DNA from: Methanobrevibacter sp.
Lineage (GTDB): Archaea > Methanobacteriota > Methanobacteria > Methanobacteriales > Methanobacteriaceae
Assembly: GCA_017459665.1 (NCBI GenBank)
Contig: JAFUCN010000032.1
Location: 1 to 52,833 of the forward strand
Length of the DNA: 52,833 bases
Reading direction: 5' to 3'
Below, in pieces: positions 35,179-44,560 of this stretch. A program made the translations under genes and the position numbers. How positions within the stretch are numbered: position 1 is the first letter of the stretch; each line of letters starts with the position of its first letter. A model generated the notes under the pieces. The model did not search any database and was not told where the DNA came from. It saw only the letters and a list, made by a program, of their open reading frames with translations.

Positions 35179-35232
35179 AGGTACCTCCAGATAATTTATT
35201 ATAGGTACCTATTGAACTTTGGAGTATATAAA
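35177..35232 (-). promoter_or_regulatory. ABC operon promoter with two AGGTACCT operator copies
   Basis: On the minus strand the TATA box CTTTATATACTCC covers 35221-35233, placing the transcription start near 35200. A perfect 12-bp palindrome ATAGGTACCTAT sits there (35201-35212). A second copy, ATAGGTACCT, at 35177-35186 overlaps the ribosome site and start codon. The centres are about 24 bp apart. The MarR protein of the operon is the likely ligand. Confidence 0.6.
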
Positions 35233-35242
35233 GGTTATGCTG

Positions 35243-35602
35243 TTATTGAGGATTATATTTCATCTGCCGAAATCCGAGGGGTGAATTGTCTTCATTGATT
35301 AATCTTCCTTTCAATAGTCTTTTTTCATTATTTTCAAAATCAAACATAATATAAATCTTAATCACGTCTTCGGTAGTATTTGTGTGTATTTCGATTTTTG
35401 GTGAAATTAACTGGTCTTTTTCAATGTCAAATACTTTTGAAGCATCTAATATTTCAATACCTACTATATTGCCGTCATAATCCCGATCATATATTATTCC
35501 GTGGTATGTTTCAGAATAATTGTAATTATATTCTTCTTTTAGAGTTGCTCCGAGGGCATCAATTTCAATGTCATAATCGTATTTTAGGCCATATTTTTTC
35601 AT
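35243..35602 (-). CDS. DUF2283-domain protein
   Basis: This is a 119-residue soluble acidic protein. The segment YHGIIYDRDYDGNIVGIEILDASKVF (about 34-59) is the core of the DUF2283 fold, small proteins often found alone or beside toxin-like genes and of unknown function. The C-terminal part (KIYIMFDFENNEKRLLKGRLI) adds a short beta-rich region. It stands alone between the ABC promoter and the BRO pseudogene. The ATG at 35602 has no clear ribosome site, and expression may be leaderless. Confidence 0.7.
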   Translation of the reverse strand: MKKYGLKYDYDIEIDALGATLKEEYNYNYSETYHGIIYDRDYDGNIVGIEILDASKVFDIEKDQLISPKIEIHTNTTEDVIKIYIMFDFENNEKRLLKGRLINEDNSPLGFRQMKYNPQ

Positions 35603-35841
35603 GATTTTTGAATTGTTTTTTTGAGTATTTAAAAATGATGATTAAGCTCCGTAAAAATTAAATAGGATATGAAGTAAAAGCAATTTTTCGAAATGGAATC
35701 AGTATTGACTTGACTTCGTAAAATTGCAATCTTTAAAGCATACTATTTAAATTTAACTATTTTTAAAGGTTTATATACTATTAGAACCATATTATTTTTA
35801 AATTTAAATCTAAAGAGAAATTTAGGCAGGGTGTTGATAAA

Positions 35842-36666
35842 ATGAAAGATATGTATGAAATTAAAATTTTTGGAAATGAGAAAATAAGAACAAAATGGGA
35901 TCCTGAAATTGAAGAGTATTATTTTTCAGTTGTTGATGTCGTGAATGTTATTAGTGAAAGTAATAATCCAAATAGATATTGGTCTGATTTAAAGATTAAA
36001 TTAAAAAAAGAGGGCAGTAATGTTCTTGATTCAGTTGAAAATATGAAAATGTTGTCCTCAGATGGAAAATTCTATAAGACAGATGTTATTACAACTGAAC
36101 CGCTTTTTAGAATAATTCAATCCGTACCTTCTCCAAATGCAGAACCCTTTAAAGTATGGTTAGCAAAATTAGGGCATGAAAGATTATAAGAAATTACTGA
36201 CCCTGAACTTATTTCAAAAAGGCGTAGAAGAACCTACAAGCAAAAAGGATATAGTGATAAATGGATTGACCAAAGAGAAAAATCAATTGAGGTTCGTGAT
36301 GAGTTAACTGATGAATGGAATAGAGTTGGTGTTAATGAAGGAATTGAATTTGCCATATTAACTGATGAGATAAGCAAAACATGGTCTGGCCTTACAACAA
36401 AGGAGTATAAAAATCACAAAAATCTCAAAAAAGAGAATCTAAGAGACAATATGACTAACACTGAATTAGTTTTAAATATGCTTGCTGAGGTTTCAACGAC
36501 TAAAATCTCCAAAAAAGAGAATCCTCATGGTTTTGATGAAAGTAAACCTATTGCTCAAAGAGGTGGTGGTGTTGCAGCTGGTGCCCGTGCACTATTGGAA
36601 AAAGAACTTGAGGAATCAGTAATTAGTCAAGATAATACTAAAAATCCTGAACTATTGGATAAATAA
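35842..36666 (+). pseudogene. BRO-N/DinD-type antirepressor-like gene interrupted by one TAA
   Basis: One continuous frame of 275 codons is broken only by TAA at 36187-36189, within the family block WLAKLGHERL-stop-EITDPEL. Upstream is the BRO-N domain (YYFSVVDVVNVISESNNPNRYWSDLK, RIIQSVPSPNAEPFKVWL). Downstream is the conserved GYSDKWIDQREKSIEVRDELTDEW, the LRDNMTNTELVLNMLAEVSTT block and a DinD-like tail with GGGVAAGARALLEKEL. Such proteins are phage antirepressors or DNA-damage-linked factors. With no frameshift this is a recent nonsense mutation, or the N-terminal 115 residues still work alone. Confidence 0.75.
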
Positions 36667-36685
36667 ATGAAAATTAGTTATATTT

Positions 36686-36720
36686 TTTTCAGTCATACGA
36701 TTAAATCGTATTGCTGAAAA
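36686..36720. terminator. Long hairpin after the BRO-like pseudogene
   Basis: ATACGATT (36695-36702) pairs perfectly with AATCGTAT (36704-36711) round one A. An outer stem TTTTCAG / CTGAAAA extends it past a 2x2 mismatch. T-runs lie on both sides, so it can end transcripts from either side. It lies 36 bases before the insertion sequence. Confidence 0.55.
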
Positions 36721-36755
36721 TATTTTAATTTATATTTTTTAATTTATAATTTTAT

Positions 36756-38162
36756 AGGGTGCTAGATTTTTGAGTTGTAATCAACATTCAGTTTGAGATT
36801 GTTTTTCTTATTTTCATATATTTTTTTACTCAAAATCGTAGCCCACGATTTATAATTTTGTTATATTAAAAAACGGCATCAATTAATAAATAATTTTAAA
36901 TATAATGGGCAACAAATAATTTATTAGTGATATAACATGTTGCCTGGATTAAATTATACTAAAAGATGCCGTAAATTTAGATTGTTGGACAAAGTATTTA
37001 TAAATATCGATGATAAAAAGAACAGACACATATTCAGTGAAAATGGAATAAAAAACATCAAAATGATGATTACATGTATAAAAATTGTTTTTTTAAGTAA
37101 ATTTTATGATTATCCAGTTTCTAGAGTAATTTATGAAATTAGCATTGATAATAGACTAAAAAGATTCCTTAAAATCGAGAATGAAGTGCCGAGTGAAGCA
37201 CAGGTTTATGAATACTTGAGTCGTTATTCTCCTGATCAATACAATAATATTAGCAACAGCTTCTTTAAATTGTTCCTTAAACTAAATAAGAGCCGTAAAA
37301 GTGATTGGATTGTTGATGCAACTCCTGTAGCTTGTGATATTAATATTCTAAAGAAATACGTGAGTCCTGAACATCTTGAAAAATTAGATTTAGATATGGG
37401 TTTTTCAACCACTAAAGGTTATTTTATTGGATTTAAAGCGACAGTTGTACTAGAAAAAGATACATTATGTCCTATTTCAGTTATTATTCATTCTGGTGCG
37501 AAAAATGATAGTAAAATTTTTGAAGAAGTTTTAGAAGAATTGAATAGAAGACGCATTCTTAAAAAAGGGCAAGTAATTTTGTTTGATAAAGGTTATTACA
37601 GCATGGAAAACTATATTAATGCTATTAACAAATATTCCGTTGTTGCAGTTATATTTCCAAGGCAATGGTTCACGCTTGAAAAATTAGAAGCACGAATGTC
37701 CACATCATTGGACATATTTTACGATAAAACAACATTAGAAGATGATAAAAACTTATTCCTAGAATTAACAACAAAATTATACAATAAACTAAAAAATTGG
37801 GAAGATTTGAAACCAACAAGAGGCATAATTGAAGATTTCTTTAAAGTATGCAAAGATGCATTCGGTTTAGGCGAATTCCACTCATATACACAAAGTTCAA
37901 TGAGAAGAAACATCTATCTATGCATATTATTATCAACACTAGTCATACAACAGGGATTTGACACAAAAACAAAATTACAACAATTGGCTGAAGGTAGAAT
38001 AGATTTAGAACCAATCAAATCACGAAAATCTAAAAAACCTAAGGAAAACAATGAAACAACTGAAAATCAAGAAGTGGGCGAAAAAACTGATGCACAAACA
38101 ACACTAATTACCAAAAAAGAAGAACAATCAGCGCTGGATTTATTTGCATAAATCTAGCACCC
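36756..38162 (+). mobile_element. Complete IS4/IS5-like insertion sequence (about 1.4 kb)
   Basis: The ends are TATAGGGTGCTAGATTT (from 36753) and its exact reverse complement ending at 38166, a 17-bp perfect inverted repeat. Direct repeats TATAATTTTAT lie at 36745-36755 and 38163-38173, so the likely target duplication is 11 bp, though its TATA overlaps the terminal repeat and the exact edge is uncertain by a few bases. Inside, a single transposase gene fills the element. The intact ends and gene suggest a recent, possibly active, insertion. Confidence 0.85.
36937..38151 (+). CDS. DDE transposase (IS4/IS5-like)
   Basis: This is a 404-residue transposase. Catalytic acidic residues are visible as WIVDATPVACD (first Asp), ILFDKGYYSMENY (second Asp) and RGIIEDFFKVCKDAFGLGEFHSY (Glu with the downstream Lys, like the IS4-type Y-R-E-K signature). 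The N-terminal region is basic and would bind the element ends. The last 45 residues are low-complexity, charged and glutamine-rich. Its stop codon lies inside the right terminal repeat. A 7-bp hairpin AAATCGT/ACGATTT at 36834-36852 stands upstream, which could block read-through transcription from outside. Confidence 0.9.
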   Translation: MLPGLNYTKRCRKFRLLDKVFINIDDKKNRHIFSENGIKNIKMMITCIKIVFLSKFYDYPVSRVIYEISIDNRLKRFLKIENEVPSEAQVYEYLSRYSPDQYNNISNSFFKLFLKLNKSRKSDWIVDATPVACDINILKKYVSPEHLEKLDLDMGFSTTKGYFIGFKATVVLEKDTLCPISVIIHSGAKNDSKIFEEVLEELNRRRILKKGQVILFDKGYYSMENYINAINKYSVVAVIFPRQWFTLEKLEARMSTSLDIFYDKTTLEDDKNLFLELTTKLYNKLKNWEDLKPTRGIIEDFFKVCKDAFGLGEFHSYTQSSMRRNIYLCILLSTLVIQQGFDTKTKLQQLAEGRIDLEPIKSRKSKKPKENNETTENQEVGEKTDAQTTLITKKEEQSALDLFA

Positions 38163-38542
38163 TATAATTTTATTAAAAAAATATTCTAATTATTATTTAA
38201 TTGTAATGTATTTTTAATTATTATAATAATATTCTTAATTTAAAAATTTCAATTTTATATACTTACATGTTTAAAAATAACTTAATAAATTAATTATTAA
38301 TATATTTGATATAATCTGATTTTTCCCTACAAATGAAATTAAACTAAAAGTTTTGTAATTAACTTTTCAATTGTGTGAAAAAATCGAACAGTTGAACAAT
38401 TTTTAGAATATACATTTATCTCATTGTATATTTTTTACAAATTTTTCTATATCTAAAAATCCATTAAAAATATTCAAAAAACTGTAACATTTAAATACTA
38501 CTTCGACGAATTTAAGATTTGGAATTTAGTGAGGTGAAAATA
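38152..38542. other. Gene-free AT-rich spacer with DUF1002 promoter
   Basis: After the right end of the insertion sequence there are about 370 bases of very AT-rich sequence with no convincing reading frame. Close to its end, CATTTAAATACT (about 38488-38499) is a TATA-like box for the DUF1002 gene, followed by the small palindrome TTCGACGAA. I see nothing else. Confidence 0.5.
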
Positions 38543-39400
38543 ATGAAAAAGATTACTATAGCAATATTAGCTTTAATCCTTGTGGGAATGTTGATCCCAG
38601 CAGGATTTTCAACTGATTCCAACGTTGTAATAACTTACGGTGAGACAACCTATGCAAACACAAACTACAAGTCAATTGTAGATAATTTCTTTGCAGCTCA
38701 ATCAAACTTAGATGTCAATAATATTGGTACAAAGATAATTACAGCAAATGAAGTAAATCAAGTGTCAAGTGGAATTACAGGAAAATATTACTCTTCAAAT
38801 CAGATATTGTCCTCAGCACTCCTTGACTTAAACGACAATGATAATCTTGAGGTTAGCGTAGACAAATCCAAAATCACTACAATAACCGGTGACATGTACA
38901 TATCCGCTTTAAAATCAGCAGGTATTACCAAAGGTCATGTATACGTAACAAGTCCTGTTGAAGCGACCGGTGAGTCTGCTCTTGCAGGAATAATGAACGC
39001 TTATGAAGAAGTAACTGATGTGGAAATTCCGGAAAGTGTAAAAGAGGCAGCTAATGATGAAATCTACACACAAGCAGAAATTGTTGACAACTCAGACGTT
39101 AGCGCCGATGAGCTTGCCCAACTGGTGGACAATGTAAAACAGGAAGTGTCTGATGAAAACATTACAGACCACGACACAATCGTCAACATCATAAACAACT
39201 ATGTTGAAAACAACAACATCAACATTACAAATGTGGACATTGAAAACCTGGCTGATACCATTGAGCAAGTGCAAAACGTACAAGGCGATGTAAGCTACTA
39301 CCAAGATCAAGTAAGTGGCTTTTTAGATGAAAATTCGAATGGAGGATTTTCAATCGACGGTCTAATGGACTGGATTAAATCCTTCGTAAATGGGAAATAA
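38543..39400 (+). CDS. DUF1002 secreted protein
   Basis: The 285-residue product has a signal peptide (ITIAILALILVGMLIPAGFS) and the DUF1002 opening NVVITYGETTYANTNYKSIVDNFF, then ALKSAGITKGHVYVTSPVEATGESALAGIMNAYEE. DUF1002 proteins are extracytoplasmic proteins of unknown function shared by Firmicutes and gut methanogens. The C-terminal half is Asn/Asp/Glu-rich and helical. GAGGTGA before ATG 38543 is a strong ribosome site, which rules out the upstream ATG at 38519. It is followed by a surface beta-helix protein. Confidence 0.85.
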   Translation: MKKITIAILALILVGMLIPAGFSTDSNVVITYGETTYANTNYKSIVDNFFAAQSNLDVNNIGTKIITANEVNQVSSGITGKYYSSNQILSSALLDLNDNDNLEVSVDKSKITTITGDMYISALKSAGITKGHVYVTSPVEATGESALAGIMNAYEEVTDVEIPESVKEAANDEIYTQAEIVDNSDVSADELAQLVDNVKQEVSDENITDHDTIVNIINNYVENNNINITNVDIENLADTIEQVQNVQGDVSYYQDQVSGFLDENSNGGFSIDGLMDWIKSFVNGK

Positions 39401-39477
39401 TTCCCATTTTTCTTTTTTCATAATGTTTATAACATTTCAAAAATATACAGTTACACATCGTTTAATGGGTGTGTAAC

Positions 39478-41154
39478 ATGAAACTTAAAAAGACATTAAT
39501 ATTATTTTCCATACTTTTCATTCTGTTTTTATGCGTGGGCGCAGCTCAGGCCCAGAATATTAACTCAACATCGGATTCAGCTCAAATCAGTGCTGATGAA
39601 AAGACATTCGATGCAATTCAAAACGGCATTGATGAGTCCAACGAGTCAGATGTTATAGTACTCAGCGGAGTCTATGCAGGTGACGGAAAAGCAATTTCAG
39701 TAAATAAGGCCGTAACCATTAGAGGAGATGGTGATGGGGCCAGATTGGATGCAAATTCAAAGTCAGGAATATTTGAGATTAAATGTGATAATGTCACTTT
39801 TGAAAATCTAATTTTTGCCTATGGAAAAAGCTCAGATTATGGAGGAGCAATTTATAATGCTGCAAATAATCTCAAAATTATAAACTGCCGTTTCATAGGT
39901 TGTGAAGCCATTTACGGTGGAGCAGTATATTCAACCGGAAGTAATGTATCCATTTCAGACAGTCAGTTCACATCCAACATTGCACATTACACCGGCGGTG
40001 CATTGGAGCTTGATGGAGCAGATAATTATGTGGACAACTGTAACTTCAAACTCAACATCGCATACCATGTCGGAGGAGCCGTTGCATGGGTTGGTGATAA
40101 TGGAATTCTTTCAAATTCTGTTTTTACAAATTCAAAAAATAACCTTGATAAGGCAAGCCAGTTTGGTGGAGCGGTCGTATGGCTGGGAGATAACGGTCAG
40201 CTAATCAAATCATCATTTTTCAACAATTATGCTAAAAGATATGGATCTGCCGTTTATTGGAGCGGTTATAACGGAAGCTTCAACTACTGCATATTAAAGG
40301 ATAATGATTATAACAGTGTCCCAGTATACTTTGGAAATCCTGATTTTGCCGGTTATAACTACTGGGGCTTGAATCTGAATTCAACACAATTTACTGAAAA
40401 TAATTTAGTCTATTATGCCGATTCTTTCTGCCTTGCTCAAAATTGGGTCAATATACAATTAGAAAACAATACTCTGAATTTCACATTAAACGATGGAACT
40501 AACCTGGCAGAATATTTGCCTGATTATGAAACTGATTATGATGGTGTAAAGGTGCTGATTTCACATAATTTCTGTAAGATTAAGAAATCCGTTACTGTAA
40601 CATGCTCCAATATGAATATTTACACAACAGTGGATTCAAATAAGGTCTATTATTTCAAAGTATTACTGAAAGACGTAGATAATAATCCATTATCATCAAA
40701 ACTTCAAATCAATGTAAATAATAAGAACTATAATATAACAACCGATTCTAGAGGAATTGCAAACTTCAAACTAAATTTGAAGGTTCCTGATTCATATAAG
40801 ATTTCAGTAGCTTTTAGTGGGGACGATGATTATAATGCATATTCCAAAACCGTCAAAATCACTGTCAAAAAACAGAAAACAGCATTAACAGTCAAGACAA
40901 AAACATTGAAAGTGAAATCAAAAAGCAAGTTTGTAAAGATTTCCCTAAAAAATCAGTTCAAAAAAGCGATTTCAAAAAAGACAGTCTATTTGACTATCAA
41001 CAAGAAAACATATAAGACCAAAACAGACTCCAAGGGAATAGCCTCCTTTAAGGTTAACTTGAAAACTAAAAACACTTATAAATTCACTGCCAAATTTAAA
41101 GGAGATAAATATTACAATGCTGTTTCTAAAAAGGGTTATGTTAAAGTTAAATAA
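39478..41154 (+). CDS. Adhesin-like surface protein: beta-helix plus Ig-like domains
   Basis: This is a 558-residue secreted protein. After the signal peptide (ILFSILFILFLCVGAAQA), residues 35-300 form a right-handed parallel beta-helix: FDAIQNGIDESNESDVIVLSGVY followed by rungs such as YGGAIYNAANNLKIINCRF, each ending in short Asn turns. Two Ig-like domains follow (about 370-460 and 465-555) with the ...TDSRGIANFKLNLK pattern and Lys-rich strands. This domain order is typical of Methanobrevibacter adhesin-like proteins, thought to bind host or microbial glycans. ATG 39478 follows GGGTGTG. There is no transmembrane anchor at the end. Confidence 0.85.
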   Translation: MKLKKTLILFSILFILFLCVGAAQAQNINSTSDSAQISADEKTFDAIQNGIDESNESDVIVLSGVYAGDGKAISVNKAVTIRGDGDGARLDANSKSGIFEIKCDNVTFENLIFAYGKSSDYGGAIYNAANNLKIINCRFIGCEAIYGGAVYSTGSNVSISDSQFTSNIAHYTGGALELDGADNYVDNCNFKLNIAYHVGGAVAWVGDNGILSNSVFTNSKNNLDKASQFGGAVVWLGDNGQLIKSSFFNNYAKRYGSAVYWSGYNGSFNYCILKDNDYNSVPVYFGNPDFAGYNYWGLNLNSTQFTENNLVYYADSFCLAQNWVNIQLENNTLNFTLNDGTNLAEYLPDYETDYDGVKVLISHNFCKIKKSVTVTCSNMNIYTTVDSNKVYYFKVLLKDVDNNPLSSKLQINVNNKNYNITTDSRGIANFKLNLKVPDSYKISVAFSGDDDYNAYSKTVKITVKKQKTALTVKTKTLKVKSKSKFVKISLKNQFKKAISKKTVYLTINKKTYKTKTDSKGIASFKVNLKTKNTYKFTAKFKGDKYYNAVSKKGYVKVK

Positions 41155-41158
41155 TTAG

Positions 41159-41180
41159 TTATTACTTTGTAATGATTTTT
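41159..41180 (+). terminator. Terminator after the adhesin-like gene
   Basis: ATTAC / GTAAT forms a short stem with a TTT loop, followed by GATTTTTATTTATT. Confidence 0.45.
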
Positions 41181-41247
41181 ATTTATTAAAAAAATAAGTA
41201 AATGGGGAGTGTCCGATAATTATTTGATTTTTTAAATCTCTCTTTCT

Positions 41248-42901
41248 TTATTTTATTTTCAAATCTACAATTATTTCATCCTCAATTATGAATTCTTTTA
41301 TTAATTTATCAATAATATTTATATCTACTTTTCTATGTTTTGTTTTTTCTTGTTTTATTAAGTTTAAAATGGTTTTTAGCACATTAACGGTTGTATGTTT
41401 GTGTATTTTTTTAATGTTGTGTGTGATTGCGTATTGTGTTAATTCATCGTTTACTCTTTTTGTTCCTCTATTTTTTATTCCTCTGAAGTTTCTAGCCTCC
41501 AGTAAGGTTCCAAAGTTGCCTTCAGCATGTGAACCTCTTCCTGAATAAATTTCTTGACCCCAATCTGAATAATACATTTTTTTTGATTTCGTTGATTTCT
41601 GATTCGCATCGATCTTTGATTTTTCTTTTGGATTCTGTGGCGCATTTGTCCTGATCTGGACAGGTAAAACAATCATCTGTTCCGTAAACTTTATATTCTA
41701 TGCCATTTTGCATATTATTGTTCATTCTTGTTAAAATTGACCCGTTTGGGCAAATATAACAGTCATTTTGCCAATCTTTAAAGAATTCAGGCTTTTCATG
41801 TTCTTCATCAATTTTTCTTTTTGATTTTTTCTTATTTTGTTTTTTTCTTTGTGTTTTCTTTTTTTCACGGCTTGCAGCTGCTCTATCAGGTATTATAATG
41901 GTGGTTGGTGAGTTATATATTTCTTTTAGACTTTTTATATGCCAATATCCATAATCTACTACAATTACATAGTTTTCTTTGCCTAATCTTTCGTTTAATT
42001 CTTTTACTGTGATTAATAATTCTTTTTTATCGTTGGGACTTTGTGTAATGTAATGTACGGCAATCATTCCATATTTGTCATCTATTCCTGCTTGTAAATT
42101 GTAATTGAAACCCCATTTTCCATCTTTATCTTGCATACTGTGTGCTTCGGGGTCTACAATGCTAATTGGTTGATTTCCTTTAACGTTTTCTTCCATGTGT
42201 TTGATTTTTAATAAGACTTTTTTTAATCCATTTTTTTGTTTAAAAATGGATTTTAAAAGATATATGCCTCCAGCACGAATTTTTTCTTTTAATTTCTTTA
42301 AAATAGGTTCTATTTCTTCTTTAAATTCATTATTATTGAAATATTTGTCGATTTTAAACCATAAACCATCATTGTCAGTTTCATGGCGATATTTTAGAAT
42401 AAAATCTCTCAAATAATACAGTTGATTAGCATATAATCTCTTAAAATTATTGCAATAACCTTTAAGTATTGTACCATCATGATATATTACGTTTCCATTC
42501 ATTAAACCAATTTTTAGTGAAAACTCTACAATAAATATGTCGAATTCATCAATTAAATAATTGTAGTCATTTAAAAATTCATTTATGCTGCTTTTTCCAG
42601 GTTTTTTACAATCCAAAATGAAATTGCAAGTTTCATCATTACGTGTCCACCATTTTTCCAAATCCCTACAACTTATAATCTTGTTTAAATGTCCCCATTG
42701 TACAAAGGGCAGCATAATATCTGTCGTATATATTCTAGGGCGACCTGGACTTTTATTTTCATAGAAAAGACTTGGATTTAATTCTTTAAATATTTCAGAT
42801 AGATAATATAATGTATATAATTCGTGTGTTTTATCTATATTGTCTCCAGGATTCTTTAAAGTATAATAACTCTGACATGTAGTGTTCATTTTTAATTTCA
42901 C
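41248..42901 (-). pseudogene. IS1182-type transposase, frame broken at an A8 run
   Basis: The N-terminal 440 residues are in one frame from ATG 42901: SPGRPRIYTTDIMLPFVQWG, IVDPEAHSMQDKDGKWGFNYNLQAGID, VIVVDYGYWHIKSL, then the Cys-rich YICPNGSILTR...CFTCPDQDKC block. At the A8 run on the coding strand (41577-41584) the frame is lost. The remaining part (MYYSDWGQEIYSGRGSHAEGNFGTLLEARNFRG...) lies in the +1 frame and carries the last acidic catalytic residue, to 41248. Seven A's would give one 550-residue protein. It may be an inactivating insertion, a sequencing error, or programmed slippage on the A-run. Confidence 0.75.
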
Positions 42902-43009
42902 CCATTATTTAATATTATTATACAACAAAAACAACAATATTTTAAAATTAATACTTTTTTAAAATCGAAAAAAATAAATTATATAAATCACAAAAAATAG
43001 TATTGTGAA

Positions 43010-43219
43010 GTGAATTTATTTTTGTTAATTTGTGTTGTTGTATGTTTAATAATTATGAATTCCTTCACATATAAAAATAACTCTTTTTATTTAAAAATAA
43101 CTGAATATAATATGTTTACAGATGAAATAAACTCATTTAAATTAGAATTAAATATTTTAAATAGTGTTGTTGAATTTGATTATTTTGACTTAAATATGAT
43201 GATAAAACAAATAAATTAA
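43010..43219 (+). CDS. Possible small membrane-anchored protein inside the IS (doubtful)
   Basis: A 69-codon frame starting at GTG 43010 encodes a hydrophobic segment (LFLLICVVVCLIIMNSF) and an acidic soluble tail. A TATA-like AATTATATAAAT at 42977-42988 would give a nearly leaderless transcript. There is no ribosome site or recognisable family, and the AT-rich composition makes chance frames likely. It is recorded because it occupies the passenger region of the element. Confidence 0.2.
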   Translation: MNLFLLICVVVCLIIMNSFTYKNNSFYLKITEYNMFTDEINSFKLELNILNSVVEFDYFDLNMMIKQIN

Positions 43220-43284
43220 ATTAATCTTCAATTAAATGGGTAAAAATATATTATTAGTGCTAATTTATGCAGGGAATTGATAAA

Positions 43285-43335
43285 ATGAGCAATACTTTAA
43301 AAGATTCTCTGAAATCATTTATTAAAAGGCCTTAA
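43285..43335 (+). CDS. 16-residue remnant resembling the small antitoxin-like protein
   Basis: MSNTLKDSLKSFIKRP-stop has an AGGGA ribosome site 10 bases upstream and TATA-like sequence near 43248. LKDSLKSFIKRP resembles SLKELQEYIKRP in the 48-residue gene at 29473. It looks like a truncated N-terminal part of a related gene carried inside the insertion sequence. Confidence 0.25.
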   Translation: MSNTLKDSLKSFIKRP

Positions 43336-43396
43336 CTTATGATTTCAAATGAGTAAAAGTATTACTCAATTATCGGACAGTCCCTAAATGGAGTAT

Positions 43397-44254
43397 TTAA
43401 ACTCCACTTGTTGTTGAAATGGTTATATTTTCAGTATATAAGGGTGTTTGGGATGATACTGAATCAATAACTTTAATTTCTGCTTTAGCCGGTTGTTTTT
43501 GGTCGAAATACATTCCATCAAATGTATAAGTTTTTCCACTTTCGGGGTTTGCATCATTCCAACCTATTGTTGATTGAATAATCTTATCTTGACTATCGTA
43601 AAAGTTAATTGTAACTTCCAAATAATCAAATGTGGAGTCTACATGTATATCTCCAGAAACAGATCCGTCAAAATAACCGTAACCATCATTTTTAATATTT
43701 TGTGTAACGTTTCCAACGGTGATTGAGTTTTCAGCATTTATGTGATATAATGCTCCTCCAACTATTATAATTACAAAAATCAATACAACAGTTAAAACTG
43801 GAATTGCCCATAGCTTTTTGTTGTTTGCATAATATCCTTTAAAGTATAATGCTAAAATCGCAACAATTATAAATAACACTGCAGATATTTCACCAAAACG
43901 ACCGATGAACATGAATACTAATGCTCCGGTTGCAATAAACTCGACAGCAGCAATTAGTGGTTCATCTAATTTTTCCATCAATACTATTCCAATAATGCCT
44001 CCAATAATGCCTAGAGCCATTGCAGCTAGAATATTGTCCCAACCAAAAAGCATTGGTGTTCCCAATCCTTCAGCGACTGATACAATAATTGCGATAATTG
44101 CTAATATTAAAGGTAACTTAGTGACAAATTCGCTGTTTCCTTTAGATTTAACTGTGTTTTGTGTAGGGGTTTCATTAAGTTTATATCCGCAAGATACACA
44201 GAATTCAGCATCATCATCTAGTTCCTGCCCACATTTTCTACAATATTGAACCAT
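43397..44254 (-). CDS. Zinc-ribbon membrane protein with C-terminal FxLYD-like domain
   Basis: This 285-residue protein starts with a zinc ribbon (Cys5, Cys8, Cys19, Cys22: YCRKCGQEL...FCVSCGYKL). After a linker come about five membrane helices (45-175). The C-terminal 100 residues are outside the membrane and read VGNVTQNIKNDGYGYFDGSVSGDI...DYLEVTINFYDSQDKII, the FxLYD-type beta-sandwich. This architecture is frequent in Methanobrevibacter, with unknown function; sensing or envelope assembly are guesses. AGGAGGTT gives a strong ribosome site. The right end of the second insertion sequence lies only 12 bases beyond its stop, so its terminator may have been displaced. Confidence 0.8.
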   Translation of the reverse strand: MVQYCRKCGQELDDDAEFCVSCGYKLNETPTQNTVKSKGNSEFVTKLPLILAIIAIIVSVAEGLGTPMLFGWDNILAAMALGIIGGIIGIVLMEKLDEPLIAAVEFIATGALVFMFIGRFGEISAVLFIIVAILALYFKGYYANNKKLWAIPVLTVVLIFVIIIVGGALYHINAENSITVGNVTQNIKNDGYGYFDGSVSGDIHVDSTFDYLEVTINFYDSQDKIIQSTIGWNDANPESGKTYTFDGMYFDQKQPAKAEIKVIDSVSSQTPLYTENITISTTSGV

Positions 44255-44560
44255 ATTTTTTAACCTCCTTTAATATTTTATAATATTTTTTTAAAATTTA
44301 AATATTGTTATTATGCTATTATTAATTAGATTAAATGATATGTTTATTATTATAGGTGTTTTCAGCTTAAAATGTAGTCATAATTGATAAAAATTACTTT
44401 TGAAAAATATTGGTGTTTATTAGTGCTTGTTTTTTGATTTTATTATTAAGATTTATTATATGTGACAATTTAATTGTTTTTTTAATTTTTAAGTAAGATT
44501 TAATAATGTTTTGTTATAAAATTATTATTAAGCAATATTGATGTTGGCTTGTAATATTGT
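44255..44560. other. Gene-free AT-rich spacer upstream of hsdR
   Basis: About 300 bases separate the divergent zinc-ribbon protein and hsdR. The sequence is strongly AT-rich with no convincing reading frame or structure. Several TATA-like stretches occur, for example before 44560, but none can be singled out. hsdR has no ribosome site, so its message may have a very short leader. Confidence 0.4.

Larger units (their letters stand above)
41205..43384 (-). mobile_element. IS1182-like insertion sequence with 6-bp target duplication
   Basis: The left end GGGAGTGTCCGATAATT (41205-41221) matches the reverse complement of the right end (43368-43384) at 16 of 17 positions. TAAATG flanks both sides (41199-41204 and 43385-43390) as a target-site duplication. 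The element is 2180 bp. The minus-strand transposase ends 43 bases from the left end, but about 480 bases lie between its start and the right end, enough for passenger sequence. Confidence 0.85.

Noticed and set aside
36187..36189. TAA in the BRO-like gene read as a sense codon (recoding)
   Set aside because: No known archaeal recoding uses TAA, ordinary genes here end with TAA, and other interrupted genes nearby also carry frameshifts.
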